A stretch of DNA of 19,680 nucleotides from contig NZ_NPEF01000058.1 of assembly GCF_002811955.1 (NCBI RefSeq), positions 1 to 19,680 on the forward strand, written 5' to 3'. Below, one piece after another: positions 1 to 11,170 of this stretch (its first letter is position 1; the number at the start of each line of letters is the position of its first letter). The notes beneath the pieces are model-generated. The model ran no database searches. It worked only from the letters and a program-made list of their open reading frames with translations, and had not been told where the DNA came from. The DNA is from Leptospira ellisii. GTDB taxonomy: Bacteria; Spirochaetota; Leptospiria; Leptospirales; Leptospiraceae. The position numbers and the translations under genes were made by a program.

Positions 1-600
1 GGGATCCCGCGTTCCTTGGAAGGAAATCTTTATTGGGGCGCCGCGTACGGCGCGGAATCCTTTTTTAAACGGAAATCCGATTTTAAGATCGTGGAAAGGA
101 TCGACGGAGCGCCCGGTTCCTCCGTGTTAAGAAAAATCAAAATCGAACGGATCGCGAAACCCGGCGAATCGAACGTGACCCTCCACATTCACGCGTACGC
201 GGGCGATAGGATCGACGAGGCCCTGGAACATTTTCTGCGGACCGCATCGGGCAAAACGAAAACGGATCTTTTGGTCTGGGCCGGTCACGATCGCCTGATG
301 GATCGCCCGCCTCCCGAAATCGAAACCGAATCGCGGAACAAACAGGCGGTCGCGGTGCTCGCTTGCGAAAGCGAAAAATACTTCGGACCGGTTTTACGTT
401 CGTTGCGTACGGATCCGATCGCGATGACCCGCACGTTTATGGCTCCGGAGGCGTATCTACTCGAAGCGTTAGCTGACACTGCTGCTCGTTCCGGAATAAG
501 GGATAAACGCGCGGTCCGATCCTCTTTGATCCGGACCTATTCGAAATATCAGAAAATCTCCGAAAGGGCGGCGGGAACCGTCTTTTCAAGATTGGATTGA
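1..600 (+). CDS. Unknown protein, 5'-truncated; possible clan-CD-like His/Cys pair
   Basis: The reading frame is open from the first base, so the gene probably begins upstream of the window. The in-frame TTG at 16 is the first possible start inside the window but has no visible Shine-Dalgarno sequence in the few bases before it. About 194 residues remain (numbered from that TTG). I do not recognise a family with confidence. A hydrophobic strand ending in the residues LLVWAGH (His91) is followed about 25 residues later by a second strand ending in VLACES (Cys117). This resembles the spacing of the His and Cys dyad in caspase-like (clan CD) peptidases, but only by motif. No signal peptide or membrane segment is visible in the retained part. 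The gene ends 4 bp before the convergent stop of the next gene. Coding is likely because codon use matches the neighbours; the function is unknown. Confidence 0.6.
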   Translation, partial: GIPRSLEGNLYWGAAYGAESFFKRKSDFKIVERIDGAPGSSVLRKIKIERIAKPGESNVTLHIHAYAGDRIDEALEHFLRTASGKTKTDLLVWAGHDRLMDRPPPEIETESRNKQAVAVLACESEKYFGPVLRSLRTDPIAMTRTFMAPEAYLLEALADTAARSGIRDKRAVRSSLIRTYSKYQKISERAAGTVFSRLD

Positions 601-604
601 ACGT

Positions 605-1414
605 CTACGGATTTGTCGAAGGAATATAATAATATCGTAAACCCGCTTTTCTGAAGTAAGCTCTGATCCGCGGTTCCGAAGAGAACGAATCCGTCTCGTC
701 CAGGGATTTCAATCCTTTATGGAAGGTTCCTTCGTTGATCAGCAATATTTCGTCTAACGTGTCGAATCTATAGAATTCGAGACCGGATTCGCGTTTGAGC
801 ACCAGAAGATTCATCGTGAGAAAACTTTCGTTTCTGTATTCCTCTTCGGATAAACCGTAAATGAAGGCGCTGGGAAAAATTCTGTGGATCTCGCCCTTGT
901 ATTCCACCGTGTTTTTTCTCCGATCCAAATCCTTGAGGACCGTGAACGAAGCATGATCGGTGACGAAGTGGATCGTCCCGCATCGGAACGTAATGTATTG
1001 TTTTCCTTTTTTCGAAGTCGCGGAGGGCAGAACCACGCCGGAGGAGATCATATCCCCCGGCGAATAGTGATGATTCGCGATTTTTTCGAGACGGTTTTTC
1101 AAAGACTCGTCCAAAAATTCCACGGAGTCCGTACGTTTCATCTTTCCGAGTTGATGAAAGATCCGGTCGAATTCCGTTTTTTCGTAACCTTTGTTTTTTA
1201 CGAAGGTATCCAGTTGTTTTTTCAGCGACCTAAGACGGATTTGAAAATACGGAGAATCGTTTTTTCCGGCGAGTTGAAACATATCGTCCCAGAGGGTTTC
1301 CAATTCCCGGATTTCCCCCTTTTGATCGAAGGTCCTTTTTTCCAAATCCTCGAGAATGGATTCGAACTTATGTTTCAGATCGAAAAAGAAACGGGAATCT
1401 TTTACCGGGTCCAT
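605..1414 (-). CDS. Unknown 269-aa soluble protein at the 3' end of the mre/rod operon
   Basis: This is a 269-residue protein with no recognised family, signal peptide or transmembrane segment. The first ~115 residues are rich in charged helices (for example LEDLEKRT and [10 protein letters not shown]) and look coiled-coil or helical-bundle. The remainder looks like mixed alpha/beta. The ATG at 1414 is the only in-frame start near the 5' end, because an in-frame TAG lies just upstream. It lacks a clear Shine-Dalgarno, and a 14-codon open frame (1402-1446) overlaps it. It lies 64 bp after rodA on the same strand, so it is probably co-transcribed with the elongasome genes. A role in cell shape would be guesswork from position only. 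Its stop is 4 bp from the convergent upstream gene. Confidence 0.7.
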   Translation of the reverse strand: MDPVKDSRFFFDLKHKFESILEDLEKRTFDQKGEIRELETLWDDMFQLAGKNDSPYFQIRLRSLKKQLDTFVKNKGYEKTEFDRIFHQLGKMKRTDSVEFLDESLKNRLEKIANHHYSPGDMISSGVVLPSATSKKGKQYITFRCGTIHFVTDHASFTVLKDLDRRKNTVEYKGEIHRIFPSAFIYGLSEEEYRNESFLTMNLLVLKRESGLEFYRFDTLDEILLINEGTFHKGLKSLDETDSFSSEPRIRAYFRKAGLRYYYIPSTNP

Positions 1415-1478
1415 ACGCTATTCATAGTATCGGCCGCTTTTCCCATTTTTTCGAGATCGCGGATCCGTTTTTCGAATC

Positions 1479-2984
1479 TTAGTTCGCGTGTTTGCGGCTC
1501 TTGATCGAAAGAATGATTCCCACCGCGGTCATGGACATGATCAAGTGGGATCCGCCGTAACTCATAAACGAAAGGGGGATTCCGGTCACAGGCATCAACC
1601 CGATCACGATCCCGATATTGATGGCCATATGATAAAAAAGTAATGCTACGATTCCCGAAGCCAGCAAGGATCCGAAACGGTCCTTACTTTCGTAACTGAT
1701 CTGCAAACCCCTGAGCGGTATCGAAAACAAAAAGAACAACAGGAACACCGAACCTAAAAATCCGGTTTGTTCGGCCCAGGACGCGAAGATAAAATCCGTG
1801 CTCGATTCGGGCACGTGCGGAATGCGGCCTTCCGTCATTTCCGCGTTCATCAACCCCTTTCCGAAAAATCTTCCCGAACCTACGGCCGGTTTGGAGGCGC
1901 GAAGCTGATACCCGGCCCCTTGTTTGAACTCCTCCGGATTTAAGAATGCCGTCAAACGGACCACCTGGTTTTCGCGGAATGGCACCGTCTTCATCACGAC
2001 GACCGCCGAAATCAGACTGATTCCCAAAATCCCGAGAGGAATATAATATTGTCGTAATGTTCTGCTTCCGCGCGCGATGCGGATTCCCACCATTACGATA
2101 CTCGCAAGAAGTAGGATTCCACCGAAACCGATCAATAATTTTTGATTGGAGAATATCTTAAAGAAAAATCCGCCTTCCACCTCCACGACTTGATCCACGA
2201 CTTCCCTAAGCGCGTTTAACGTCTTCGGAGTCAGGTTCGCGGACTTAAGATCCTTTCCGTCCAGGGCCAGCCAGATTTTTCCTCCGAGCCGGTTGACCAC
2301 GGATAACAGATCGGTCTTTCCCGTCCTTTGCAGAAAATCGGCGATGTCGTTGATGAGGGTCAGCCGAGAATATTCCACGAACATAGGAATCATAAGAGTG
2401 ATTCCCCCGAGAGCCAGCAGAGATCCTATGTGGAGGATATCCGCGCCTCCGAGAAACAACATCGTGAAAAGAATCGGAAGAAAAGAAACCGCGGTTCCGA
2501 AATCGGGCTGCAACAGAATGAAAACCATCGGCACGAGCACGATCAAAAACGGAATCGACAACACCGCGAGATTCTTCATGTCCTTTTCCTTCAGGACCAT
2601 GAATTGACCGAGAAGGATCACCGTGGACAACTTGGCGAATTCCGAAGCCTGAATCCCGATGGGTCCGATTTTGAGCCAGGAACGCGCGCCTCTCCCCGAA
2701 GGAAGATGCCCGATTCCCGGTATCAAAGTGATCATCAGTAAAAAGACGGTGAAGACGTAGATTACGATCGCGTAAGCGCCTAACAACTGATAGTTGACTC
2801 GAGACACGAAATACATGATGACGAGACCGATGACGAAATAAAAAAGCTGACGATACCACTTCCCGGGTCCGTCCTCGAAATTGACCTCTTGACTGTAGAG
2901 GGTCAACACGCTGCAGAGAACCACGATCACGACGGAAATCACCAAAAAGTAATCGATCTTTTCAATGGACTTATCTGGCTTCAA
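1479..2984 (-). CDS. rodA: RodA, SEDS-family peptidoglycan glycosyltransferase with a large insertion
   Basis: RodA polymerises lipid II into glycan strands in the inner membrane, partnered with PBP2. Hallmarks are visible: the loop [20 protein letters not shown] near residues 100-119, QPDFGT near 159-164, [11 protein letters not shown] with the conserved Asp397, and [16 protein letters not shown] near 464-479. The frame continues upstream to an ATG at 3104, but that would bury 40 basic, non-membrane residues inside mrdA. I choose TTG at 2984, which sits 6 nt after a perfect AGGAGG and overlaps the end of mrdA by 14 nt. This gives 501 residues, about 130 longer than the roughly 370 typical of E. 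coli RodA. The excess lies mainly around residues 205-305, between the helix after QPDFGT and the loop before the DFIFA motif. It contains a soluble charged stretch and at least one extra hydrophobic segment. Confidence 0.95.
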   Translation of the reverse strand: MKPDKSIEKIDYFLVISVVIVVLCSVLTLYSQEVNFEDGPGKWYRQLFYFVIGLVIMYFVSRVNYQLLGAYAIVIYVFTVFLLMITLIPGIGHLPSGRGARSWLKIGPIGIQASEFAKLSTVILLGQFMVLKEKDMKNLAVLSIPFLIVLVPMVFILLQPDFGTAVSFLPILFTMLFLGGADILHIGSLLALGGITLMIPMFVEYSRLTLINDIADFLQRTGKTDLLSVVNRLGGKIWLALDGKDLKSANLTPKTLNALREVVDQVVEVEGGFFFKIFSNQKLLIGFGGILLLASIVMVGIRIARGSRTLRQYYIPLGILGISLISAVVVMKTVPFRENQVVRLTAFLNPEEFKQGAGYQLRASKPAVGSGRFFGKGLMNAEMTEGRIPHVPESSTDFIFASWAEQTGFLGSVFLLFFLFSIPLRGLQISYESKDRFGSLLASGIVALLFYHMAINIGIVIGLMPVTGIPLSFMSYGGSHLIMSMTAVGIILSIKSRKHAN

Positions 2985-4917
2985 GCGCACCCTCCTGTCC
3001 TGTCTGTGGAACGGACGGCGCCGCATCCTGCGTTTTTTTGAAGGTTCCGGGAGGGAACGCAGCGTGGAACATTTCCCTCGCGACCGGCGCGGCCCCCGCG
3101 GCACCTCCGACTCCGTATTCCACGAAAACGACGATTAACACCTGTTCGCTGGCGGGAGCGTTAGCGGGAGCGTAACCGACGAACCAAGCGTGGTTGGATC
3201 CGGAGGCGCCCCTTCTTCTCGTCTGAGCCGTTCCCGTTTTACCTGCGATGTCGGGCAAATACGGTTTATTCAAAACGGAGGAGGCCGTTCCGCTTTTGAC
3301 CACGAGTTTGAGACCTTCCTTGATCGCCTCCACCGAACTTTGATTGATCGGAATGTCCCGCAAAATCTGAGGTGTGGTGCGATTGATGATGGAGTTATCC
3401 ACCGGATCGCGGATTTCGCTGACCACATAGGGTTGATAGATCTGCCCCCGATTGAGAAGTCCCATATAAAACAGCGCCATTCCCATCGGAGTCGAGGAGA
3501 TGAATCCTTGTCCGATGGAAAGGTTGATCGTGTCCCCGTCGAACCACTTCGTTCCATACGTCCTTTTCTTCCAAGCGGAGGAAGGAACAAAACCGGTGAT
3601 CTCCCCGGGAAGATCCACCTTGGATTTGTTCTCCAATCCGAAAAGCCGGGAATAGTTTAATATGGCGTCGGATCCGAGTTTGTATCCTAGATTGTAAAAA
3701 TAAACCGAACAGGATTTTTGGATCGCGTGCGCGAGATCGTTGGTTCCGTGACCACCTTTTTCCCAGCAAAGAAACACTTGATCGGGAACGCCCGCAAACG
3801 TCGACTTAAGGACGAAACTTCCGTTGCAGGAATAGGACGTTTCGGGGGTGTAACCGATCTTGTGCTGACTTTCGAGAGCGGCAAGAGCGACTAACGTTTT
3901 ATAGGTCGAAGCGGGCGGAAACTTGGATTGGATCGCGAGATTCAGAAAACCCCCGTTGTCCATAACGCGTTTGAAGTGCCCGACACGATCCGCCTTATTC
4001 TTCCCCGAAAGCACGTTCGGATCGTAACTCGGGTTGGACGCCATCGCGAGAATTTCCCCCGTTGCCACTTTCACCGCGATCGCGGTTCCCCGGCTTCCCT
4101 TAAGCGCCTTATGCGCCGCGATTTGGATGTCCTTATCGATCGTCAAAATCAGGTTGTTTCCCGGAGAGGAATGTTCGACGACGCGTTCTTCCTCTATGTT
4201 TCCTTCCGAACTTCTTTTCTGGATCCGAAAACCGTCCACGCCTCGGAGTTCGGAATCGTATTCGAGTTCCAGTCCGCTTTTTCCGAGATATTGATACGAC
4301 TTGATCTCGCCCGTTACTAGATCGTTGCGGGTCGGTTTTCCGATATAACCGGTGACGTGCGCGAGTGCGGGTCCCATCTTATAGATCCTTCTAGGAGAGG
4401 GAAGAAGGATGATATATTTGGATATATTATCGAATACTGATATTCTTTCCTGTTGCGCGGTGGTGATCCCCTCCAGCAGAACGATCGGTTTTTTGGCCTT
4501 CAGGTTTCTGGAGAAACGCGGCTCGATCAGTTCGTCTTCGTAATAGGAGATCGGAATGGAAAGGGTTCTCGCGAATTCGTGGATGAACGTTTTTACGGAG
4601 GCTGGATCGTATTTGAACAGGGAAGTGTTCAACACCGCGTCGAGGGAGGAATAATTCGACACGAGCGCCATCGAAGTTTCCGGCGTGAGAAAATTCCGAT
4701 CGAACATCTGCCCGCGGGCAGCCGGAATAATCTCGCTTTTGCGCACGAACTTCTCCGCTTTGAGGGCGTTGTCCGTTCCGCTTACGATCTGAAGATTAAA
4801 AAGTTGGAAGATGAACGCTGCGAGCGTGAACACCACCAAACCGGAGAATATATACAACCGAAGACGGAAACTTCTCTCAAGACGGTATTCCGTCGCGGAT
4901 TGAGCTCCGCCTAACAA
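2971..4917 (-). CDS. mrdA: Penicillin-binding protein 2 (elongasome transpeptidase)
   Basis: This class B PBP crosslinks peptidoglycan during side-wall growth, working with RodA. The 648-residue protein has an N-terminal membrane anchor (about residues 19-44) and a PBP dimerisation/pedestal region starting with the RG-x-x-x-DRN signature (69-75). The transpeptidase domain carries all three motifs: S337-T-Y-K340 with the acyl-accepting serine, S402-C-S404 in the SxN position, and K560-T-G562. The CNG...CWEKGGHG stretch (364-391) is typical of many PBP2 proteins. A short Pro/Gln/Ala-rich tail follows the last domain. The start is a TTG at 4917, one base after the mreD stop, with a GGGGGA Shine-Dalgarno inside mreD about 8 nt upstream. 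The stop overlaps the rodA start, consistent with translational coupling of the two enzymes. Confidence 0.96.
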   Translation of the reverse strand: MLGGAQSATEYRLERSFRLRLYIFSGLVVFTLAAFIFQLFNLQIVSGTDNALKAEKFVRKSEIIPAARGQMFDRNFLTPETSMALVSNYSSLDAVLNTSLFKYDPASVKTFIHEFARTLSIPISYYEDELIEPRFSRNLKAKKPIVLLEGITTAQQERISVFDNISKYIILLPSPRRIYKMGPALAHVTGYIGKPTRNDLVTGEIKSYQYLGKSGLELEYDSELRGVDGFRIQKRSSEGNIEEERVVEHSSPGNNLILTIDKDIQIAAHKALKGSRGTAIAVKVATGEILAMASNPSYDPNVLSGKNKADRVGHFKRVMDNGGFLNLAIQSKFPPASTYKTLVALAALESQHKIGYTPETSYSCNGSFVLKSTFAGVPDQVFLCWEKGGHGTNDLAHAIQKSCSVYFYNLGYKLGSDAILNYSRLFGLENKSKVDLPGEITGFVPSSAWKKRTYGTKWFDGDTINLSIGQGFISSTPMGMALFYMGLLNRGQIYQPYVVSEIRDPVDNSIINRTTPQILRDIPINQSSVEAIKEGLKLVVKSGTASSVLNKPYLPDIAGKTGTAQTRRRGASGSNHAWFVGYAPANAPASEQVLIVVFVEYGVGGAAGAAPVAREMFHAAFPPGTFKKTQDAAPSVPQTGQEGALEAR

Positions 4918-4918
4918 C

Positions 4919-5427
4919 TTACGCGTCCCCCATATGATCCAATTGATAGATCCAAGTCAGTGCGTAGAAAAAGGCCGGTGCGATGAGCGCGTTGAAGATG
5001 GACGTGAAGAATAAGGAATAACTCATATTCTCGTGGAAAAAAAGCGAGAAGAGGTAATACGTCGCCACCCGCGTGACGAACGTGATGAGAAGGGAATAGA
5101 TCGTGATCGAAAGATAATTTTCGTGATACGCGGAACGCGCGAACTTTCCTACCAGATATCCGATCAGACAAAAGGTCAAAGAATGAAGACCGATCTTATA
5201 CGCGACCACGTTGCCCGCAGTGATTTCCCCGCCGAGACCGCTGTCCGTCAGCAAACCTCCGAAAAAACCGATCCAGAGTCCGTACAAAGCTCCCCTGCGA
5301 AGCGCGAAAAACAAAACCAAAAGGATCATAAAGTCCGGTTTGATCGCCGATCCGATCTCGAACAGATTGGATCCGTTCAAAAAGTGGGCGATCAAAATTC
5401 CCACCGCGATAACGAGTTTTTCCAAAA

Positions 5428-5431
<4 letters not shown>
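4919..5431 (-). CDS. mreD: MreD, rod-shape-determining membrane protein
   Basis: MreD is a small inner-membrane component of the elongasome that associates with MreC. This 170-residue protein is almost wholly hydrophobic, with about five membrane segments (for example ILIAHFL near the start, [21 protein letters not shown] in the first third, and [17 protein letters not shown] at the end). The [19 protein letters not shown] stretch is typical of the family. The ATG at 5431 overlaps the mreC stop in an ATGA arrangement, so translation is probably coupled. Identification rests on this context together with length and topology, because MreD diverges strongly in sequence. Confidence 0.92.
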
Positions 5432-6537
<1,106 letters not shown>

Positions 6538-6559
6538 GAGACCTTCTTTTGCACTCCCG

Positions 6560-6589
6560 GCCTAAGACCCGGAGTTTGGGTCTTTCGGC
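6560..6589 (-). promoter_or_regulatory. Stem-loop in the mreB-mreC gap
   Basis: On the mRNA strand the sequence AAGACCC-AAACTCC-GGGTCTT forms a perfect 7-bp stem with a 7-nt loop. It is extended by a GCC/GGC pair across a small asymmetric internal loop. No run of U follows, so it is not a canonical intrinsic terminator. It could be an attenuator, an RNA-processing site, or a 3'-end stabiliser that lets mreB be made in excess of mreC. The structure is seen in the sequence; the function is inferred. Confidence 0.45.
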
Positions 6590-6602
6590 TTGTTAACGAA
6601 GA

Positions 6603-7625
<1,023 letters not shown>

Positions 7626-7637
7626 TTCGTCTTACCT

Positions 7638-7666
7638 TTGAACCGCGCAGGTTTTCTCTTTATTAT
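7638..7666 (+). promoter_or_regulatory. Candidate sigma70 promoter for the Ppx/GppA gene
   Basis: TTGAAC at 7638-7643 and TATTAT at 7661-7666 are separated by exactly 17 bp and match 4 of 6 and 5 of 6 consensus bases. Transcription would start near 7673, leaving a leader of about 85 nt. The -35 box overlaps the mreB ribosome-binding region on the other strand. The AT-rich -10 box reads as GATAAT on the minus strand (7662-7667), so the two divergent units may compete here. Confidence 0.45.
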
Positions 7667-7759
7667 CTGTTAAAAACGGAATTTCCTACAGAACTTTCCG
7701 CATTGGACCGGTTTCAATAATTTCAGCGCTTGGGTTCCCGGCAACTGGAAAACAAAAAA

Positions 7760-9379
7760 ATGAGAAAACAAATTAAGCTGGATTCGATTTTAGCGGAAAA
7801 GCAATCTGTTCGGAGCATGGTTCAGGAAAAACCTCTCGCGGCCATCGATCTTGGCACAAATTCATTCCACATGATCATCGTTCGGGTACGAAAGAACGGC
7901 ACCTTCGAAGCCGTGACCCGGGAAAAGGAATCGGTCCGTTTGGGCAATCGACTCGAAGAAGGCGGGGGAATCGATTCCGAATCCTTTCGAAGAGGAATCG
8001 AATGTCTCAAACGATTTAAGGTGTTGGCCGAAAGTGCGGGAGCCGAAATCAGAGCCGTGGCAACGAGTGCGTTACGAGAGGCTTCCAATCAGGAAGAATT
8101 CCTCGAAGCCGCCTATCAGGAAGCCGGCATTTCCATAGACGTAGTCAGCGGTTACGAAGAGGCCCGTTTGATCTACTTCGGAATCCTTCAGGGAATTCCA
8201 GTGTTCGATCGTAAGATTATGATGATCGATATAGGAGGCGGTAGTACGGAAGTATTAGTCGGTCACAGAGGAAATATCTTGTTCTCTAAAAGTTTCAAAC
8301 TGGGAGCGATCCGACTTACCGAAAAATTCTTCAAAGAGGAAACCCTATCCAATTCCGACATCCGAAAGTGCAGATTGTTCATCGAAGAGATGTTGCTTCC
8401 CTTTCGGAAAATTCTGCGGGACCTCAAACCGGACTTGGTGGTGGGTTCCTCCGGTACGATCCAATCCGTCGCCGGAATGATCTTGGCTTCGCGGGGAGAA
8501 ACCGAAGAGATTCCGCTCAACAATTTCGGGTTCGGAGTTTCGGAATTCAAACGGATTCGCAACCTGATCCTCGAAGCGGACACTTCCAAAAAAAGGGCGA
8601 AAATTCCCGGCCTGGATACGAAACGCGCGGACATCATCGTGGGCGGCGCCTTGATCCTCGAGGAGATCTTCGAATTGGCCAACGTACAAAGTCTTACGGT
8701 TTCGGAATTCGCGCTTCGGGAAGGGATCGTCTACGACACGATCCGCAAATGGGAACATTTCGAAAATACGGAACACTCCAAACATCTGGACGACATCCGT
8801 CAAACCAGCGTCCATAATTTCATGCGCTCCTTTTCCCGGGACGAGGAATATTCCAAACACGTCGCGGAACTGAGTCTACAGATTTTCGATCAGCTGAAAC
8901 CGTTGCACAAACTCGGACAAGAGGAGCGGGAATTGTTGGAAGCCGCCTCCTTGTTGCACGAGATCGGACAATCCATATCGCATTCCGCATATCACAAACA
9001 CAGTTATTATATGATCCGAAACTCGGAGATGCTTTTGGGATTCACGTTTTTGGAGATCGAAATCATCGCACTCGCCGCGCGTTATCACCGCAAGAACACT
9101 CCTAAATCCAAACATAGGGAATACAACCGACTCTCGGAAAAAAACCAATCCTTGGTGCGTCAACTTTCCGCGATTCTGCGGCTCAGCTCCGCGTTCAATC
9201 GGAATCGGGGCGGGCTCGTTCCGTCCGTGAACTGCAGGATCGAAAAGAACCGCGTCCGTTTTTTACTCAAACCCAACGCCGGATACGATCCGTCCCTGGA
9301 ACTGTGGGCCGCCGAAGAACAAAAATCCGCCTTCGAGGAAACGTACGGATATTCCGCGGAATTCGCGTCGAACGTATAA
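7760..9379 (+). CDS. Ppx/GppA-family phosphatase with C-terminal HD domain
   Basis: This family hydrolyses inorganic polyphosphate (Ppx) and/or the 5'-phosphate of pppGpp (GppA); sequence alone does not settle which. The 539-residue protein has the ASKHA fold with phosphate-binding loops [10 protein letters not shown] (29-38) and [10 protein letters not shown] (156-165), plus the family motif [11 protein letters not shown] (129-139). A C-terminal HD-type region contains LLHEIG and the following YHKHSYYMI, as in long Ppx proteins. The frame also allows a TTG at 7730, but it has no Shine-Dalgarno; the ATG at 7760 is chosen with a modest GGAA upstream. A further ATG at 7817 would still retain the first phosphate loop. 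It is divergent from mreB and 70 bp ahead of the DUF4349 gene, so it may begin a three-gene unit. Confidence 0.9.
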   Translation: MRKQIKLDSILAEKQSVRSMVQEKPLAAIDLGTNSFHMIIVRVRKNGTFEAVTREKESVRLGNRLEEGGGIDSESFRRGIECLKRFKVLAESAGAEIRAVATSALREASNQEEFLEAAYQEAGISIDVVSGYEEARLIYFGILQGIPVFDRKIMMIDIGGGSTEVLVGHRGNILFSKSFKLGAIRLTEKFFKEETLSNSDIRKCRLFIEEMLLPFRKILRDLKPDLVVGSSGTIQSVAGMILASRGETEEIPLNNFGFGVSEFKRIRNLILEADTSKKRAKIPGLDTKRADIIVGGALILEEIFELANVQSLTVSEFALREGIVYDTIRKWEHFENTEHSKHLDDIRQTSVHNFMRSFSRDEEYSKHVAELSLQIFDQLKPLHKLGQEERELLEAASLLHEIGQSISHSAYHKHSYYMIRNSEMLLGFTFLEIEIIALAARYHRKNTPKSKHREYNRLSEKNQSLVRQLSAILRLSSAFNRNRGGLVPSVNCRIEKNRVRFLLKPNAGYDPSLELWAAEEQKSAFEETYGYSAEFASNV

Positions 9380-9449
9380 ACGTGCGGAACTTTTAGCGCC
9401 GGAAAAGGATCGCAGAAAGCGTAAAAATATTTCCAACCCAGGAGAATCC

Positions 9450-10322
9450 ATGAAACGCGATTTTAAAACGGGCGCGATCGTCGCCGGATCGGTGTTCGCA
9501 CTTTTATTCTTGTTCCGACTGACGTACGGATACGTTTCCGGATCCAAACCTTCGGGGGAATTTTCGGACAACAACCGCTCCTTTCTCGGAGGGGAGACTT
9601 CGTTTAACAAACAGAACATCGCCACCAAACGGATCCGCTACGAAAACGCCGGTTCACCCCCGAAAAGCGTCGATCAAAAATACGAAAAGGTGGCGACGAT
9701 AGAGAGTTTGTCCCCGGACATCGAAGGCGACGAAAAGAAGGTGCGGGATCTGATCAATAGCACCGGCTCCATCATACAATACGAAAACAGCTCCGGACTC
9801 AAACAGAGAAAGAACAGGATCGTCAAACTCGCGGTGGGGGTTCCTCCGGAGAAGTTCGATCCGTTGGTGCAGGAATTCAAACAGATAGGAAAAACCCTGC
9901 TGCTCACCATCGACAAAAAGGACAAAACCAACGAATACAAGGACCTGCAGGCCAAAAAGGAATCCCTGTTAAAAATACGCGCTTCTTTGAACGCGTTGAA
10001 GAACAAGGGAGGACGCATCGACGAATACGTGAGTCTCGAAAATAGGATCCTCGAAATCGAGGACGAAATCCAGAAATTGGGGATCAGTCTGGGGGAATTC
10101 GATTCCGAAAACGAATTCTGCACCGTATTATTGACGTTATACGAAAATAAGGCCTCGGACGAGATCGGCTTTCTGCACAGGGTCAAGGTCGCTCTGGAAT
10201 GGACGATCAAATACTATCTTCTTCTGACGTTCGCTTCCTTGTTCGCGATTTTATCCTTTTATTACTCCTTCCCGCTTTGGGAAAGGATCAAAACCCTCCT
10301 TCCGAAGCGGATCGATCCCTAA
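9450..10322 (+). CDS. DUF4349-type membrane protein
   Basis: This 290-residue protein has two membrane segments, at about residues 9-27 and 254-273. The intervening ~225 residues carry the DUF4349 pattern: paired strands ending in VKLAVGVPPEKFDPLVQEF (126-143), a 'lG' turn, and then DKTNEYKDLQAKKESLL leading into a long coiled coil (about 160-215). With one segment near each end, the middle domain is probably outside the cytoplasm. The family is widespread, often lipoprotein or membrane anchored, and has no established function. The ATG at 9450 follows an AGGAGA Shine-Dalgarno at good spacing. It lies 70 bp after the Ppx/GppA gene and 27 bp before the AlkD-like gene, suggesting one transcript. 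Confidence 0.82.
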   Translation: MKRDFKTGAIVAGSVFALLFLFRLTYGYVSGSKPSGEFSDNNRSFLGGETSFNKQNIATKRIRYENAGSPPKSVDQKYEKVATIESLSPDIEGDEKKVRDLINSTGSIIQYENSSGLKQRKNRIVKLAVGVPPEKFDPLVQEFKQIGKTLLLTIDKKDKTNEYKDLQAKKESLLKIRASLNALKNKGGRIDEYVSLENRILEIEDEIQKLGISLGEFDSENEFCTVLLTLYENKASDEIGFLHRVKVALEWTIKYYLLLTFASLFAILSFYYSFPLWERIKTLLPKRIDP

Positions 10323-10349
10323 TATGAAAAAACTATAAAATTCAGGTTT

Positions 10350-11063
10350 ATGAATATGACCGTAGATCAAGTGATGAAGGAATTGGAAAAGATGGGTTCT
10401 CCCGGGGTGAAAAAGATCTTTCTCAACCACGGAGTCAAAGAACCCCTGTTCGGCGTAAAGATCGGGGATATGAAGAAGATCCAGAAGAAGCTGAAGAAGA
10501 ACAACGAACTTTCCCTGGACCTCTACAAAACGGGAAACGCGGACGCCATGTATCTCGCGGGTTTGATCGCGGACGAGACCAAAATCCGAAAACGGGATCT
10601 GCAACATTGGGTCAAACAGGCCTCGTCGCCGATGCTCAGCGAATACACGGTGGCCTGGATCGCCGCCGAAAGCCCGCACGGCTGGGAACTCGCGAGGGAA
10701 TGGGTCGATTCGACCAAGGAGAACGTTGCTTCGTCCGGATGGTGCGTGTTTTCCAGTCTTTTGTCGATTCGTCCCGACGAAGAGATAAACGCAAAAGAAA
10801 TTCATAAATTACTAAAGCGTGTGGACTCGGAAATCGGATCCGCCTCCAATCGGGTAAGGTATTGTATGAACGGATTCGTCATCGCGGTCGGAGTGTTTTA
10901 TCCCGAACTTCTGAAAGAATCCCTGGAAACCGCCAAAAAAATCGGCAAGGTGGAAGTCTGGATGGGAAAAACCGCCTGTCAGGTTCCGGACGCCGCGTCT
11001 TATATCCGCAAGGCGGAGACGGCGGGAAAACTGGGAAAAAAGAAAAAAACCGCACGTTGTTAA
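10350..11063 (+). CDS. AlkD-like HEAT-repeat protein (DNA alkylation repair family)
   Basis: The 237-residue protein is predicted to be all-helical, and its order of helices matches the DNA alkylation repair family (AlkC/AlkD type). The recognisable stretches are GVKIGDMKKIQKKLKK, GNADAMYLAGLIAD, MLSEYTVAWIAAESPHGWELA and ASSGWCVFSSLL. Characterised AlkD proteins are glycosylases that remove 3-methyladenine and 7-methylguanine, but short divergent members like this one have not all been shown to be active. I cannot confirm the catalytic Asp and Trp positions without an alignment. The C-terminal tail is Lys-rich and ends in Cys. Two ATGs are in frame: 10350, and 10356, which has better spacing (9 nt) from the AGG. 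It probably shares a transcript with the preceding DUF4349 gene. Confidence 0.8.
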   Translation: MNMTVDQVMKELEKMGSPGVKKIFLNHGVKEPLFGVKIGDMKKIQKKLKKNNELSLDLYKTGNADAMYLAGLIADETKIRKRDLQHWVKQASSPMLSEYTVAWIAAESPHGWELAREWVDSTKENVASSGWCVFSSLLSIRPDEEINAKEIHKLLKRVDSEIGSASNRVRYCMNGFVIAVGVFYPELLKESLETAKKIGKVEVWMGKTACQVPDAASYIRKAETAGKLGKKKKTARC

Positions 11064-11170
11064 ACGACATCGGAGACGAGCGGTCGGTCTCGGATTTTAA
11101 AACGAAATCAAAGGCGCCTAACGGAATTCGTTGAAGCGGGAACGACGGGATCGATCGAACCCGCCACCGT

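Noticed and set aside
884..1504. 206-residue plus-strand open frame opposite the 269-aa gene
   Set aside because: The minus-strand frame has normal codon use and fits the operon direction; this frame spans the end of rodA and the unknown gene and has an uneven, Phe/Arg-heavy composition.
2985..3104. Longer RodA beginning at the ATG at 3104
   Set aside because: The extra 40 residues are Arg-rich and non-family and lie wholly within mrdA; the TTG at 2984 has a perfect AGGAGG at correct spacing.
7730..7759. TTG start for the Ppx/GppA gene at 7730
   Set aside because: No Shine-Dalgarno precedes it, and the ATG at 7760 gives a normal N-terminus before the first phosphate-binding loop.
11064..11170. 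Bidirectional terminator between the two convergent genes
   Set aside because: Only weak stems were seen (GAGAC/GTCTC at 11073-11091 with a short TTTT three bases later, and a 4-5-bp GC stem near 11136-11165). Neither has a convincing stem plus U-tract.
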